Assembly (NCBI RefSeq): GCF_042650645.1
Contig: NZ_JBHSBI010000001.1
Location: forward strand, 248,001-312,000
Direction: 5' to 3'
DNA: 64,000 nt
Origin: Nonomuraea purpurea
GTDB lineage: Bacteria; Actinomycetota; Actinomycetes; Streptosporangiales; Streptosporangiaceae
A model generated the notes under the pieces. The model was not told the origin of the DNA and searched no databases. It was given only the letters and a program-made list of their open reading frames with translations. Position 1 is the stretch's first letter; the number at the start of each line of letters is the position of its first letter. Shown in pieces: positions 34,845 to 42,872 of the stretch. Both the position numbers and the translations under genes were made by a program.

Positions 34845-35629
34845 GCGCGGTCCTGGTCGGAGTCGGCGGACAGGACGACGGTCCCCAGGTAGCCGCCGTC
34901 GTCCTCGGCGACCCGCACCAGCATGCCCTCGAGGTAGTCGGGGTCGCCCGCGTTGAAGGTGTCGCGGGTGCCCAGCCGCTGGTACGGCGGCGTCGCCAGC
35001 ACCTTGGCGTTGATCGTGTCGTCGAACATGAGCTGGGTGCTCAGCACGCGTTCGTCCCCGAGGTGGACCATGACGTGGATGTGGACCGTCCGCCCCGGGT
35101 ACCAGCCCGGCCAGATGGTGGTGAACATGACGACGCCGTCGCCGTCGGTGACCTGCGCGCCCCGCAGGTAGCGCTCGGCGTCCGTGGGCTTCATGTCGGC
35201 CATGTCGGCCATGCCGGGCTTGCCGACCGCGGTGGCCGTGTCGGCGGTCGGCAGCTTGCCGAGAAGCAGCCCGCCCTTCGACGCGGCCTCGGCCCCCGAG
35301 TAGAGCCCGGCCGCGTCGCAGTGCCAGATCTCCACCACCGCGCCGGGCAGCGGCTTGCACGTCTCGCTGTCCTGCACCTTGATGGCCAGGCGCAGGCGAA
35401 CGCCCGGCCGGTCCTCGCGGATGTCGCTGCGGATCTTGTCGGAGTCGAAGTAGAACGGGCCCTTGGTCGCGCTCGGGGTCAGCCGGCACGTGTCGGGCCC
35501 GGCGAACAGGGAGTCGGCCGCGCCGGGCCGAGGCCCGGATGCGGTCACCAGGCCGCCGAGGCCGAGCGAGCCGATGCCGGCGATCAGCACCCTGCGGCTG
35601 ACGCGCTGACCTTTGTGATCGTGTCCCAC
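34841..35629 (-). CDS. Exported intradiol ring-cleavage dioxygenase
   Basis: 262 residues. The N-terminus has a twin-arginine-like signal (VSRRVLIAGIGSLGLGGLVTA) that would export it folded. The catalytic domain shows TPSATKGPFYFD, VEIWHCDAAGLYS, and WPGWYPGRTVHIHVMVH, which holds the Tyr and His ligands of the non-heme Fe(III). The family opens catechol-type rings between the two hydroxyls. Exported members are thought to act on plant or soil aromatics, which fits the plant-polysaccharide enzymes encoded next door. GTG 35629 was chosen because GGGGGACTTCA lies upstream and the signal peptide then starts correctly. Confidence 0.88.
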   Translation of the reverse strand: MGHDHKGQRVSRRVLIAGIGSLGLGGLVTASGPRPGAADSLFAGPDTCRLTPSATKGPFYFDSDKIRSDIREDRPGVRLRLAIKVQDSETCKPLPGAVVEIWHCDAAGLYSGAEAASKGGLLLGKLPTADTATAVGKPGMADMADMKPTDAERYLRGAQVTDGDGVVMFTTIWPGWYPGRTVHIHVMVHLGDERVLSTQLMFDDTINAKVLATPPYQRLGTRDTFNAGDPDYLEGMLVRVAEDDGGYLGTVVLSADSDQDRA

Positions 35630-35909
35630 TGAAGTCCCCCCGGCTCTTGAGTGGTTCGTTCCGAACTTCTCACGGCTTGGGCGATTTCTGACGCAGGCGC
35701 GGCGGGCGGGTGCCGGCAACCCTCCGAAACCCTTTTCGATGATACGGAACTGTAACCAAGCGCTCGCTAGCTGATCAGCGGCGATCTTTCGTGAAATACG
35801 CTGCTGGGCGGGCTTGCATCGGGTTGCGGCGGCCGATTGACAGGCCGCGCCGGCTGATTTACGTTCCCGAAAACCTTTTAGGTTCACGTCCCTTCTCCCG
35901 GCCAAGTGA

Positions 35910-35923
35910 TGTTAGCGTTAACA
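35910..35923. promoter_or_regulatory. LacI-type operator before the glycosidase operon
   Basis: TGTTAGCGTTAACA has inverted arms TGTTA and TAACA around GCGT, 17 bases before ATG 35941. It closely matches the actinobacterial LacI-family operator pattern TGTTAGCGCTAACA. Two LacI regulators are encoded at 44914 and 47854. The rest of the 311-base gap 35630-35940 contains another short palindrome, AACCT-TTT-AGGTT at 35872-35884, of unknown role. Confidence 0.7.
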
Positions 35924-35940
35924 GCTTAAGGGGCATCCTC

Positions 35941-37329
35941 ATGAGACGACGATGGGCAGCGGCCCTCGCCGGAGCACTCGTGCTCATCCTCGGCAACATC
36001 AGGCCCGCGCTCGCCGGCCCGCCGATCACCACTGCGATCTACACGGCCGACCCGGCCGCCCTGGTCGCCGGCGACACGCTCTACCTCTACACCGGCCACG
36101 ACGAGGCGCCGTCCGGCGGCACCAACTTCGTCATGCGCGACTGGCACGTCTTCACCTCCAACGACGCCACCACCTTCACCGACCAGGGCGCCAAACTGTC
36201 GATCTCCAACTTCTCCTGGGCGGGCGCCGACGCCTGGGCCGGCGAGGTCGAGCGCGGGGCCGACGGCAAGTACTACTGGTACGTCCCCGTCAACGGCAAC
36301 GGCGCCGGCTGGATGGACATCGGCGTGGCCGTCGGCGACACGCCGCTCGGCCCGTTCCGTGACGCCAAAGGCGGCCCGCTGATCAGCGACAGCACCCCCA
36401 ACTCCTCGCCGCTCAACATCGACCCCACCGTCTTCACCGACGACGACGGCCAGGTCTACATGTACTGGGGCTCCTATTACGGGCTGCGCGCCGCCCGCCT
36501 CAACTCCAACATGACCACGATCAACGGCTCGGTCATCACCCCGAGCGGCGTGTCGAACTTCTGGGAGGCCCCCTGGATGTTCAAGCGCAACGGCGTCTAC
36601 TACCTCGCCTACGCGGCCAACGACTCGGCCTGCTCGGCGCCCGGCTACGCGTGCATCCGCTACGCCACCGCCAGTAACCCGCTAGGCCCGTGGACGCATC
36701 GCGGCGTCGTGCTCGACCAGGTCAGCTCGACCACCAACCACCCGGCGATCATCGAGTACAAGGGCCAGTGGTACATGGTCTACCACAACGCCGCCGCCCC
36801 GGGCGGGGGCAACTTCCGCCGCTCGGTGACGATCGACAAGCTCTACTTCAACGCCGACGGCACCATGCAGAAGGTCGTGCAGACCGGCGGCCCGACCACC
36901 CCCGGCAACCTGGCGGCCGGCGCCACCCCCTCCACCTCCTACGTCTCGCCATGGGAGACCCTCGGCGCGGTCAACGACGGCTACACCCCGGCCAACTCCG
37001 CCGACCGCAGCCACGGCGCCTACGGCAACTGGGACCACCAGGGCACCGAGTGGATCGAGTACCGCTGGCCCACCGCGCAGAACATCTCCAGGTCCGAGGT
37101 CTACTGGTTCGACGACGACCAGGGCATCGACCTGCCCGCCTCGTGCCAGCTCCAGTACTGGAACGGCAGCGCCTACGTCAACGTGCCCGGCGCGTCGGGC
37201 TGCGGCGTGGCCGCCAACACCTTCAACACCAGCACGTTCGGCTCCGTCAGCACGACACGGCTGCGGCTGAACATCACCTCCAGGTCGGGCTTCTCGACCG
37301 GGGTGCTCGAATGGAGGGCCTTCTCATGA
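35941..37329 (+). CDS. Secreted GH43-type arabinosidase/xylosidase with C-terminal carbohydrate-binding domain
   Basis: 462 residues. A Sec signal peptide (to about ALA, residue 25) precedes a five-bladed propeller of GH43 type with the three acidic residues in place: Asp37 (YTADPAAL, base), Asp161 (NIDPTVF, pKa modulator) and Glu209 (WEAPWMF, acid). From about residue 325 a second domain (NLAAGATPSTSYVSPWETLG, then FDDDQGIDLPASCQLQYWNG) resembles a galactose-binding/CBM-like beta sandwich. GH43 enzymes cut arabinose or xylose units from plant polysaccharides. AAGGGG lies eight bases before ATG 35941. The stop overlaps the next glycosidase start (ATGA). Confidence 0.9.
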   Translation: MRRRWAAALAGALVLILGNIRPALAGPPITTAIYTADPAALVAGDTLYLYTGHDEAPSGGTNFVMRDWHVFTSNDATTFTDQGAKLSISNFSWAGADAWAGEVERGADGKYYWYVPVNGNGAGWMDIGVAVGDTPLGPFRDAKGGPLISDSTPNSSPLNIDPTVFTDDDGQVYMYWGSYYGLRAARLNSNMTTINGSVITPSGVSNFWEAPWMFKRNGVYYLAYAANDSACSAPGYACIRYATASNPLGPWTHRGVVLDQVSSTTNHPAIIEYKGQWYMVYHNAAAPGGGNFRRSVTIDKLYFNADGTMQKVVQTGGPTTPGNLAAGATPSTSYVSPWETLGAVNDGYTPANSADRSHGAYGNWDHQGTEWIEYRWPTAQNISRSEVYWFDDDQGIDLPASCQLQYWNGSAYVNVPGASGCGVAANTFNTSTFGSVSTTRLRLNITSRSGFSTGVLEWRAFS

Positions 37330-40300
37330 GGCGTGTGCTGTCAGCCTTACTGCTGGTCGCGGCGATGATCGTGGCCGGCCCCGCGGCGGGCGCCGACCAG
37401 ACCATCGGCTTGCCGACCTTCAACGGCCCGGCCATCCCCGCCGCGCCCGGCACCTACACGACCGGCAACATGATGCAGGCCATCTATGACGCCGAGAGCT
37501 CCGGCACCGACTTCTGGATGGACCGGCTGCTGGCCCGCTCGGGCAACGACCCCGCGGGCACCTGGCTCATGTCGCGCGGGCGGGCGCTGTTCATGAAGAC
37601 CCACACGCCGGGCACGCTCGGCTTCGCCGGCCAGGTGGCCTACTGGGAGAGCATCAGCAACAACAACGCCTTCACCGTCGCGCTCAGCCCCGGCACGTTC
37701 ACCGAACAGGTGGGTTCTCGCTGGCAGGCGCCCAGCTACTGGAAGAGCCGGCACACCAGCGGCTCGATCACCATCGACCAGACCAAGTTCATCACCGACA
37801 ACAACGTCGCCGTCGCCAACCTGGCCATCACCAACGGCGGCTCGGCCTCGACGACGCTGCAGCTCAGAGCCACCTCGCCGTACGCGACCTCCGGCAGCGG
37901 CAGCGAGCTGACCGGCCAGGTGAACGCCTACAACAACCTCACCACGCTCTACCCCAGGCTCACCGGTGACGGCTTCACGGTCTCCAGCGGCGGCCTCAAC
38001 AGGTCCGTCACCGTCGCCGCGGGCGCCACCGTGACCGTCAAGGTCGTCATGGGCTTCGTCACCAACGAGATCCCCGCCTCGCGCACCGACTACGACGCCT
38101 ACGCCGGCTACACGCCCGCCACGGCGTTCGCCACCCACGTGCGCGCCTACAACCGGTGGTGGGCCGAGAACGTGCCCTACATCGACGTGCCCGAGCCGGC
38201 CATCAAGAAGAACATCTACTACCGCTGGTGGCTGATGCGCTTCAACAACCTCGACGCGGACATCCCCGGACAGACCTTCCAGTTCCCCACCTCCACCGAG
38301 GGCGTCCTGGGCTACAACAACGCCATCGCGCTGACCCAGCCCATGCACATCGACGACCTCAAGTACCTGCGCAACCCGATCTACTCCTACGGTGACTGGC
38401 TGAGCGTCGGCCAGATCTCCAAGAACGGCCGCTTCCTCGACAACCCGGGCGACCCGGAGAACTGGTCCAACAGCTACACGCAGTACATCGGCGAGGCGGC
38501 CTGGAAGAGCTACCAGATCCACGGTGGCCAGTCCGGCATCGCCGCCAACCTCGCCCGCTACGCCGAGCAGGACGTCAAGGGCCAGCTCTCCTTCTACGAC
38601 ACCGACAACAACAAACTCATCGAGTATGACTGGGGCGCCCTGACCGGCAACGACGCCGACGCCGTCTCCTTCCACTGGAAGCCGGGACGCATGGACCGCG
38701 CCGAGTCCGCCTACCAGTACAGCGGCGCGCTGGCCGCGGCCCAGGCGTACGAGGCGATCGGCAACACCTCCAAGGCCGCGGAAATGCGCACGCTGGCCAC
38801 CCAGATCCAGAACGCCATCGTCAACGTGTTGTGGAACCCCGGCAGGCAGCTCTTCGAGCACCGGCTGAAGTCCACGAACGAATGGGTGCCGTGGAAGGAG
38901 ATCAACAACTACTACCCGTTCGCCGTCGGCGCGATCCCGAACACGGCCACCTACAAGCAGGCGCTGCGCCTGTTCGACGACCCGGCGCAGTACCCGATCT
39001 TCCCCTTCTACACCGCCAACCAGGCCGACAAGGCGGCCTCGGGCACCGGCAGCAACAACTTCTCCACGATCAACTCCACGGTGCAGTTCCGCCTGCTCTC
39101 CTCGGTGCTGCGCAACTACCCCAACGAGTGGATCGACACGACCTGGTACAAGAAGCTGCTCTACTGGAACGCCTGGGCGCAGTACGTCAACGGCAACACC
39201 CAGTGGCCGGACGCCAACGAGTTCTGGGCCGACTGGAACGGCTCCTCCATCACCTACCGCTCCTGGATCCACCACAACATCCTCGGCAGCAGCAACTGGA
39301 CCGTCGTCGAGGACGTCGCGGGGCTGCGGCCGCGCAACGACGCCAAGGTCGAGCTGTCGCCGATCAACATCGGCTGGACCCACTTCACCGTCAACAACCT
39401 GCGCTACCGCAACGCCGACCTGACCATCGTCTGGGACGACCCGGCCGACGGCGTCGTCCGCTACCCGGGCGTGCCCGAGGGGTACTCCATCTACGTCAAC
39501 GGCAGCCGGGCCGCCACGGTCTCGTCGCTGGTGCCCTTCACCTGGGACCCCGCCACCGGCGCCGTCACCACCAACGGCACGGTCACCTACAACGTGGCCG
39601 TCCCCGGGCTCCAGTCGCCCAGCCAGGTCCGGCACACCAGCGCCCGCATGGTCGACATGCTGAACAAGGCGGGCGTCGACCTGACCGCCGACCTCACCAA
39701 CCTCGCCGCCGGCGCCACCGCCACCGCCTCCACCACCGCCTCCGGCAGCTCCACCGCGGGCGCGGTCGACGGCTTCCCCATCAACGAGCCGTTCTGGGGC
39801 GGTACCACCGCGGGCCAGGACTGGTACGAGCTGAACTTCGGCTCGGCCAGAACCCTCAACGAGGTGCGGCTCTACTTCAAGGACAGCCGCCCGGCCAGCG
39901 CCACCTACCGGGCGCCGGCGTCCTACGACATCCAGTACCACAACGGCAGCGCCTGGGTCAGCGTGCCCAGCCAGGCCAAGACGCCGTCCGCGCCGCGGGC
40001 CAACTACAACGTGGTGCAGTTCCCGGCCGTCTCGGCCCAGCGTGTCCGGGTGCTGGCCACCGCCGCCTCGGGCGCCAGGACCGGGCTCACCGAGGTCAAG
40101 GTCTACAACCGGGGCGGTGTGCAGCCGTCCGCCAACCTGGCGACCTCCGCCACGGCGTCGGCCTCGAACACCTCCTCGTGGGAGAGCGTGGCCGCCGTCA
40201 ACGACGGGATCGACCCGCCATCGTCCAACGACACCGTCAACCCGCGCTGGGGCTGCTGGCCTGAGACGGGAGAGCAGTGGGTGGACCTGACCTGGTCCTC

Positions 40301-40559
40301 CGCCCGTAACCTGAACCGGGCCGAGGTGTACTTCTTCGACGACGACCAGGGGATCGACATGCCCGCGTCGTGGAAACTCCAATACTGGAACGGGAGCGCG
40401 TATGTGGACGTGCCCGGCGCTTCGGCGTACTCGCTGGGCAAGAACCAGTACAACAACGTGACGTTCACCGCCACGAGCACGACCCGGCTCCGGGTGTTGC
40501 TGACCGGAAACGGCTCCAACTCGGTCGGCCTTCTGGAAGTCAAGGCCTACGGCCCCTGA
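37326..40559 (+). CDS. Large secreted multidomain glycosidase (MGH1/GH142-like barrel plus two binding domains)
   Basis: 1077 residues. Signal peptide to about residue 23. An N-terminal beta-sandwich (about 25-260) leads to an (alpha/alpha)6-barrel catalytic part (about 265-690) with NIYYRWWLMRFNNLDADIPG, DWGALTGNDADAVSFHW, WNPGRQLFEHRL and DANEFWADWNGSSITYRSW. The repeated Trp-rich helices resemble MGH1-type or GH142 arabinosidases, but I cannot settle the family. Two galactose-binding-like domains follow (about 790-930 and 935-1077). The last one is clearly paralogous to the C-terminal domain of the upstream GH43 enzyme (FDDDQGID.PAS, LQYWNGSAYV.VPGAS in both). Translationally coupled to the GH43 gene; a strong hairpin ends the operon. 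Confidence 0.85.
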   Translation: MRRVLSALLLVAAMIVAGPAAGADQTIGLPTFNGPAIPAAPGTYTTGNMMQAIYDAESSGTDFWMDRLLARSGNDPAGTWLMSRGRALFMKTHTPGTLGFAGQVAYWESISNNNAFTVALSPGTFTEQVGSRWQAPSYWKSRHTSGSITIDQTKFITDNNVAVANLAITNGGSASTTLQLRATSPYATSGSGSELTGQVNAYNNLTTLYPRLTGDGFTVSSGGLNRSVTVAAGATVTVKVVMGFVTNEIPASRTDYDAYAGYTPATAFATHVRAYNRWWAENVPYIDVPEPAIKKNIYYRWWLMRFNNLDADIPGQTFQFPTSTEGVLGYNNAIALTQPMHIDDLKYLRNPIYSYGDWLSVGQISKNGRFLDNPGDPENWSNSYTQYIGEAAWKSYQIHGGQSGIAANLARYAEQDVKGQLSFYDTDNNKLIEYDWGALTGNDADAVSFHWKPGRMDRAESAYQYSGALAAAQAYEAIGNTSKAAEMRTLATQIQNAIVNVLWNPGRQLFEHRLKSTNEWVPWKEINNYYPFAVGAIPNTATYKQALRLFDDPAQYPIFPFYTANQADKAASGTGSNNFSTINSTVQFRLLSSVLRNYPNEWIDTTWYKKLLYWNAWAQYVNGNTQWPDANEFWADWNGSSITYRSWIHHNILGSSNWTVVEDVAGLRPRNDAKVELSPINIGWTHFTVNNLRYRNADLTIVWDDPADGVVRYPGVPEGYSIYVNGSRAATVSSLVPFTWDPATGAVTTNGTVTYNVAVPGLQSPSQVRHTSARMVDMLNKAGVDLTADLTNLAAGATATASTTASGSSTAGAVDGFPINEPFWGGTTAGQDWYELNFGSARTLNEVRLYFKDSRPASATYRAPASYDIQYHNGSAWVSVPSQAKTPSAPRANYNVVQFPAVSAQRVRVLATAASGARTGLTEVKVYNRGGVQPSANLATSATASASNTSSWESVAAVNDGIDPPSSNDTVNPRWGCWPETGEQWVDLTWSSARNLNRAEVYFFDDDQGIDMPASWKLQYWNGSAYVDVPGASAYSLGKNQYNNVTFTATSTTRLRVLLTGNGSNSVGLLEVKAYGP

Positions 40560-40563
40560 CCCC

Positions 40564-40593
40564 GTGAAGGGGGGCGTGCGCGCCCCCCTTCAC
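40564..40593 (+). terminator. Strong terminator of the glycosidase operon
   Basis: GTGAAGGGGGGCG (40564-40576) and CGCCCCCCTTCAC (40581-40593) form a perfect 13-pair stem with loop TGCG, four bases after the stop codon. No T-tract follows, as is common in this group. Confidence 0.85.
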
Positions 40594-40657
40594 CCTGGGT
40601 GTCCACTTTGCCGGGGTTCGGGGCAAAAAAGAGGGCCCAGCTGGCGTAGCTAGTTTC

Positions 40658-40670
40658 TCACTTTTAGTGA
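40658..40670. promoter_or_regulatory. Short perfect palindrome before the STAND ATPase gene
   Basis: TCACT-TTT-AGTGA lies 61 bases before ATG 40732, in TAGTTTCTCACTTTTAGTGA context. The shape resembles operators of HxlR-type repressors, but no HxlR gene is next to it. Confidence 0.35.
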
Positions 40671-40731
40671 CGAGGTGCCGTGGAATCAGGCAAGCTGCTC
40701 TCATAACCTCATCGGATGGGTGGCGATCGCG

Positions 40732-42801
40732 ATGAAGGGCAAGTGGCAGGCAGGCAACCTCTCCCCGGAGCCGACGAGCCTGATCGGGCGCCAAGACGAA
40801 CTGGGCCGAATACGCCGGGCATGCCGCGACGCGCGGTTGGTGACCCTGACCGGCGTGGGCGGGGTCGGCAAGACCCGCCTGGCGTTGCGTGCGGCGGCCG
40901 ACATGCGCCCTGGCGGCGGCGCCTGGCTCGTCGAGCTGTCCGCGTTGGACGACGGCACCCTGCTGCCGCACGCCATCGCCGAGGCGCTGCGCCTGACCGA
41001 CCAGACCAGCCGCCCGATGGCCGAGGTGCTGGCCGAGCACCTGTGCAACCGCGAGGTCCTGGTCGTGCTCGACTCCTGCGAGCACCTGACCGCCGCCTGC
41101 GCCGCCATGGTCGAGACGCTGATCGAGGCCGTGCCCGGGTTGCGCGTGCTGGCGACCAGCCGGCGCCCGCTGGGGGTGTCCGGCGAACTGGTCATCGAGG
41201 TCGGACCACTGCCGGTCCCCGCCGAGGACGCCACGACACCCGGGGGAGGGGACGCGGTGGCGCTGCTGGCCGAGCGCGCCGCCGAGATCGTGCCCGAGTT
41301 CGAGCTCGCCGAGCACAACCGGCAGGCCGCGGTCCGGCTGTGCCGGAGGCTCGAAGGGCTCCCGCTGGCGATCGAGCTGGCCGCGGCGCGGGTGTGCGAG
41401 TTCCCGATCGAGCTGATGGTCGCCAGGCTGACCGATCCGTCCAGGGGAGGGGGTGAACCGCTCCGGGTCGCCGTCGAATGGAGTCACGAGCTGTGCGAGC
41501 CCGCTGAACGCCTGCTCTGGGCACGCCTGTCGGTGTTCGCCGGTGACTTCGACGTCGAGGCCGCCCGGTCGGTGTGCGCCGACGAGCGGGTGCCGGAGGC
41601 CGACATCGGGTTGTTGCTCGACGCGCTCGCCGGCGAGGCGATCCTGACGTGGTTGCCGACCGGGGCGGGGGAGCGCTACCGGATGCGGGACACGCTGCGC
41701 GAGTACGGCGCGGCCCGGCTGCGCGACCTCGGCGAGCAGGAGCGCTTCAGGCAGCGCCACCGCGAGCACTACGCCTCGCTCGCCACCCGAGGCGCCGCCC
41801 TCTGGCTCGGTCCTGGCCAGATCTCCTGGTACGACCGGATGATCGGCGAACACGCCAACCTGCGTACCGCCCTGGAAACCGCCCTCGGCGGACCCGACGG
41901 TCAGACGGCAGCCGACTTCGCGGGAAAGCTGGCGTTCTTCTGGTACGGCTGCGGCTACGCCAAGGAGGGCCGCTCCTACCTGCGGCGGGCGCTGGCCATG
42001 GACGTCAAGCCGGGCCCGGTCCTCCTCCAGGCGCTGTGGGCCGACGGCCTGCTGGCGGCGCACCACGGAGACGCCGATGGCGCCGAGGCCAGGGCTGCGG
42101 AGATCGCCGAGATCGCCGCCGAGGACGACCCGTACGCGATCAGGTGCGCCGGAGCGCTCAGGGCGGCGGCCGGGATGGTCCGGGGCGACTCGGCCCGGAC
42201 CATGGCCGAGTCGGAGCACGCGTTCCGCGCCCGGTGGAGCGGCGAGGAGCCGAGCATCGCCATGCTCCTGGCGCTGCTGTGCCGAGGCCACGCCTGCACC
42301 GTGGACGGCCGGTTCGAGGAGGCGCTGGCCGTGTTCGACGATCTGCGCACGCTCTGCGACCAGCGTGGCGAGGTGCTGACGCGCTCCCACGGCGACCTGC
42401 TGCGCGGATACGCCGAACTGGCCGGCGGCCGGTTCGACGCGGCCATCGTTTACGGGCAGGCGGCCCTGCGCGTCAAACGGCGGCTGCGTGACGGCTTCGG
42501 CATCGGCCTGACCGTGGACCTGCTGGCGCTGGCGGCGGGCGCCGCCGGCCGGGCCGAGCGGGCGGCCCGGCTGTTCGGCCTGGCGCGGCGCATCTGGAGC
42601 ACCCACGGCCTGACCCAGGCGAACGTCCCCGTCTGGGTCGCGGCACGCAAGGCGTGCGAGCGGCAGACCCGCGACACGCTCGGGGACGACGCCTACCACG
42701 CGGCCTTCTGCACCGGCTTCGACCGCGAGATCGACGCCGGCCTCGCCTACGCGCTCGAACCCGAGGGCGAGGGCCGGCCGAACAACGGCTCACCCATGTG
42801 A
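40732..42801 (+). CDS. AfsR/LuxR-like STAND ATPase without DNA-binding domain
   Basis: A protein of about 689 residues. The N-terminal NTPase domain begins TSLIGRQDELGRIRRACRDA, with Walker A VGGVGKTRLA and Walker B EVLVVLDSCEHL, then LPLAIELAAARV and the winged-helix SRPLGVSGE region of the SARP/LuxR ATPase group. The C-terminal half is TPR-like helices. Close relatives usually end in a LuxR helix-turn-helix or begin with a SARP domain; here neither is present. The protein stops at DRGIDAGLAYALEPE-like helix ends and a short polar tail. It may therefore act on other proteins. ATG 40732 matches relatives that start just before the GR.DEL motif; GTG 40675 is an alternative. Confidence 0.8.
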   Translation: MKGKWQAGNLSPEPTSLIGRQDELGRIRRACRDARLVTLTGVGGVGKTRLALRAAADMRPGGGAWLVELSALDDGTLLPHAIAEALRLTDQTSRPMAEVLAEHLCNREVLVVLDSCEHLTAACAAMVETLIEAVPGLRVLATSRRPLGVSGELVIEVGPLPVPAEDATTPGGGDAVALLAERAAEIVPEFELAEHNRQAAVRLCRRLEGLPLAIELAAARVCEFPIELMVARLTDPSRGGGEPLRVAVEWSHELCEPAERLLWARLSVFAGDFDVEAARSVCADERVPEADIGLLLDALAGEAILTWLPTGAGERYRMRDTLREYGAARLRDLGEQERFRQRHREHYASLATRGAALWLGPGQISWYDRMIGEHANLRTALETALGGPDGQTAADFAGKLAFFWYGCGYAKEGRSYLRRALAMDVKPGPVLLQALWADGLLAAHHGDADGAEARAAEIAEIAAEDDPYAIRCAGALRAAAGMVRGDSARTMAESEHAFRARWSGEEPSIAMLLALLCRGHACTVDGRFEEALAVFDDLRTLCDQRGEVLTRSHGDLLRGYAELAGGRFDAAIVYGQAALRVKRRLRDGFGIGLTVDLLALAAGAAGRAERAARLFGLARRIWSTHGLTQANVPVWVAARKACERQTRDTLGDDAYHAAFCTGFDREIDAGLAYALEPEGEGRPNNGSPM

Positions 42802-42872
42802 GAACCGGGGCAACCGGTTGATGTCCGTGCCGCACCTCTAATGTGGACCCGTTCACGTCGAGAGGAAGTCCG

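Noticed and set aside
37347..40382. 1011-codon open frame on the minus strand
   Set aside because: It lies fully antisense to the glycosidase gene, is Gly/Val/Asp-rich with no domain, and arises from GC-rich codon bias.
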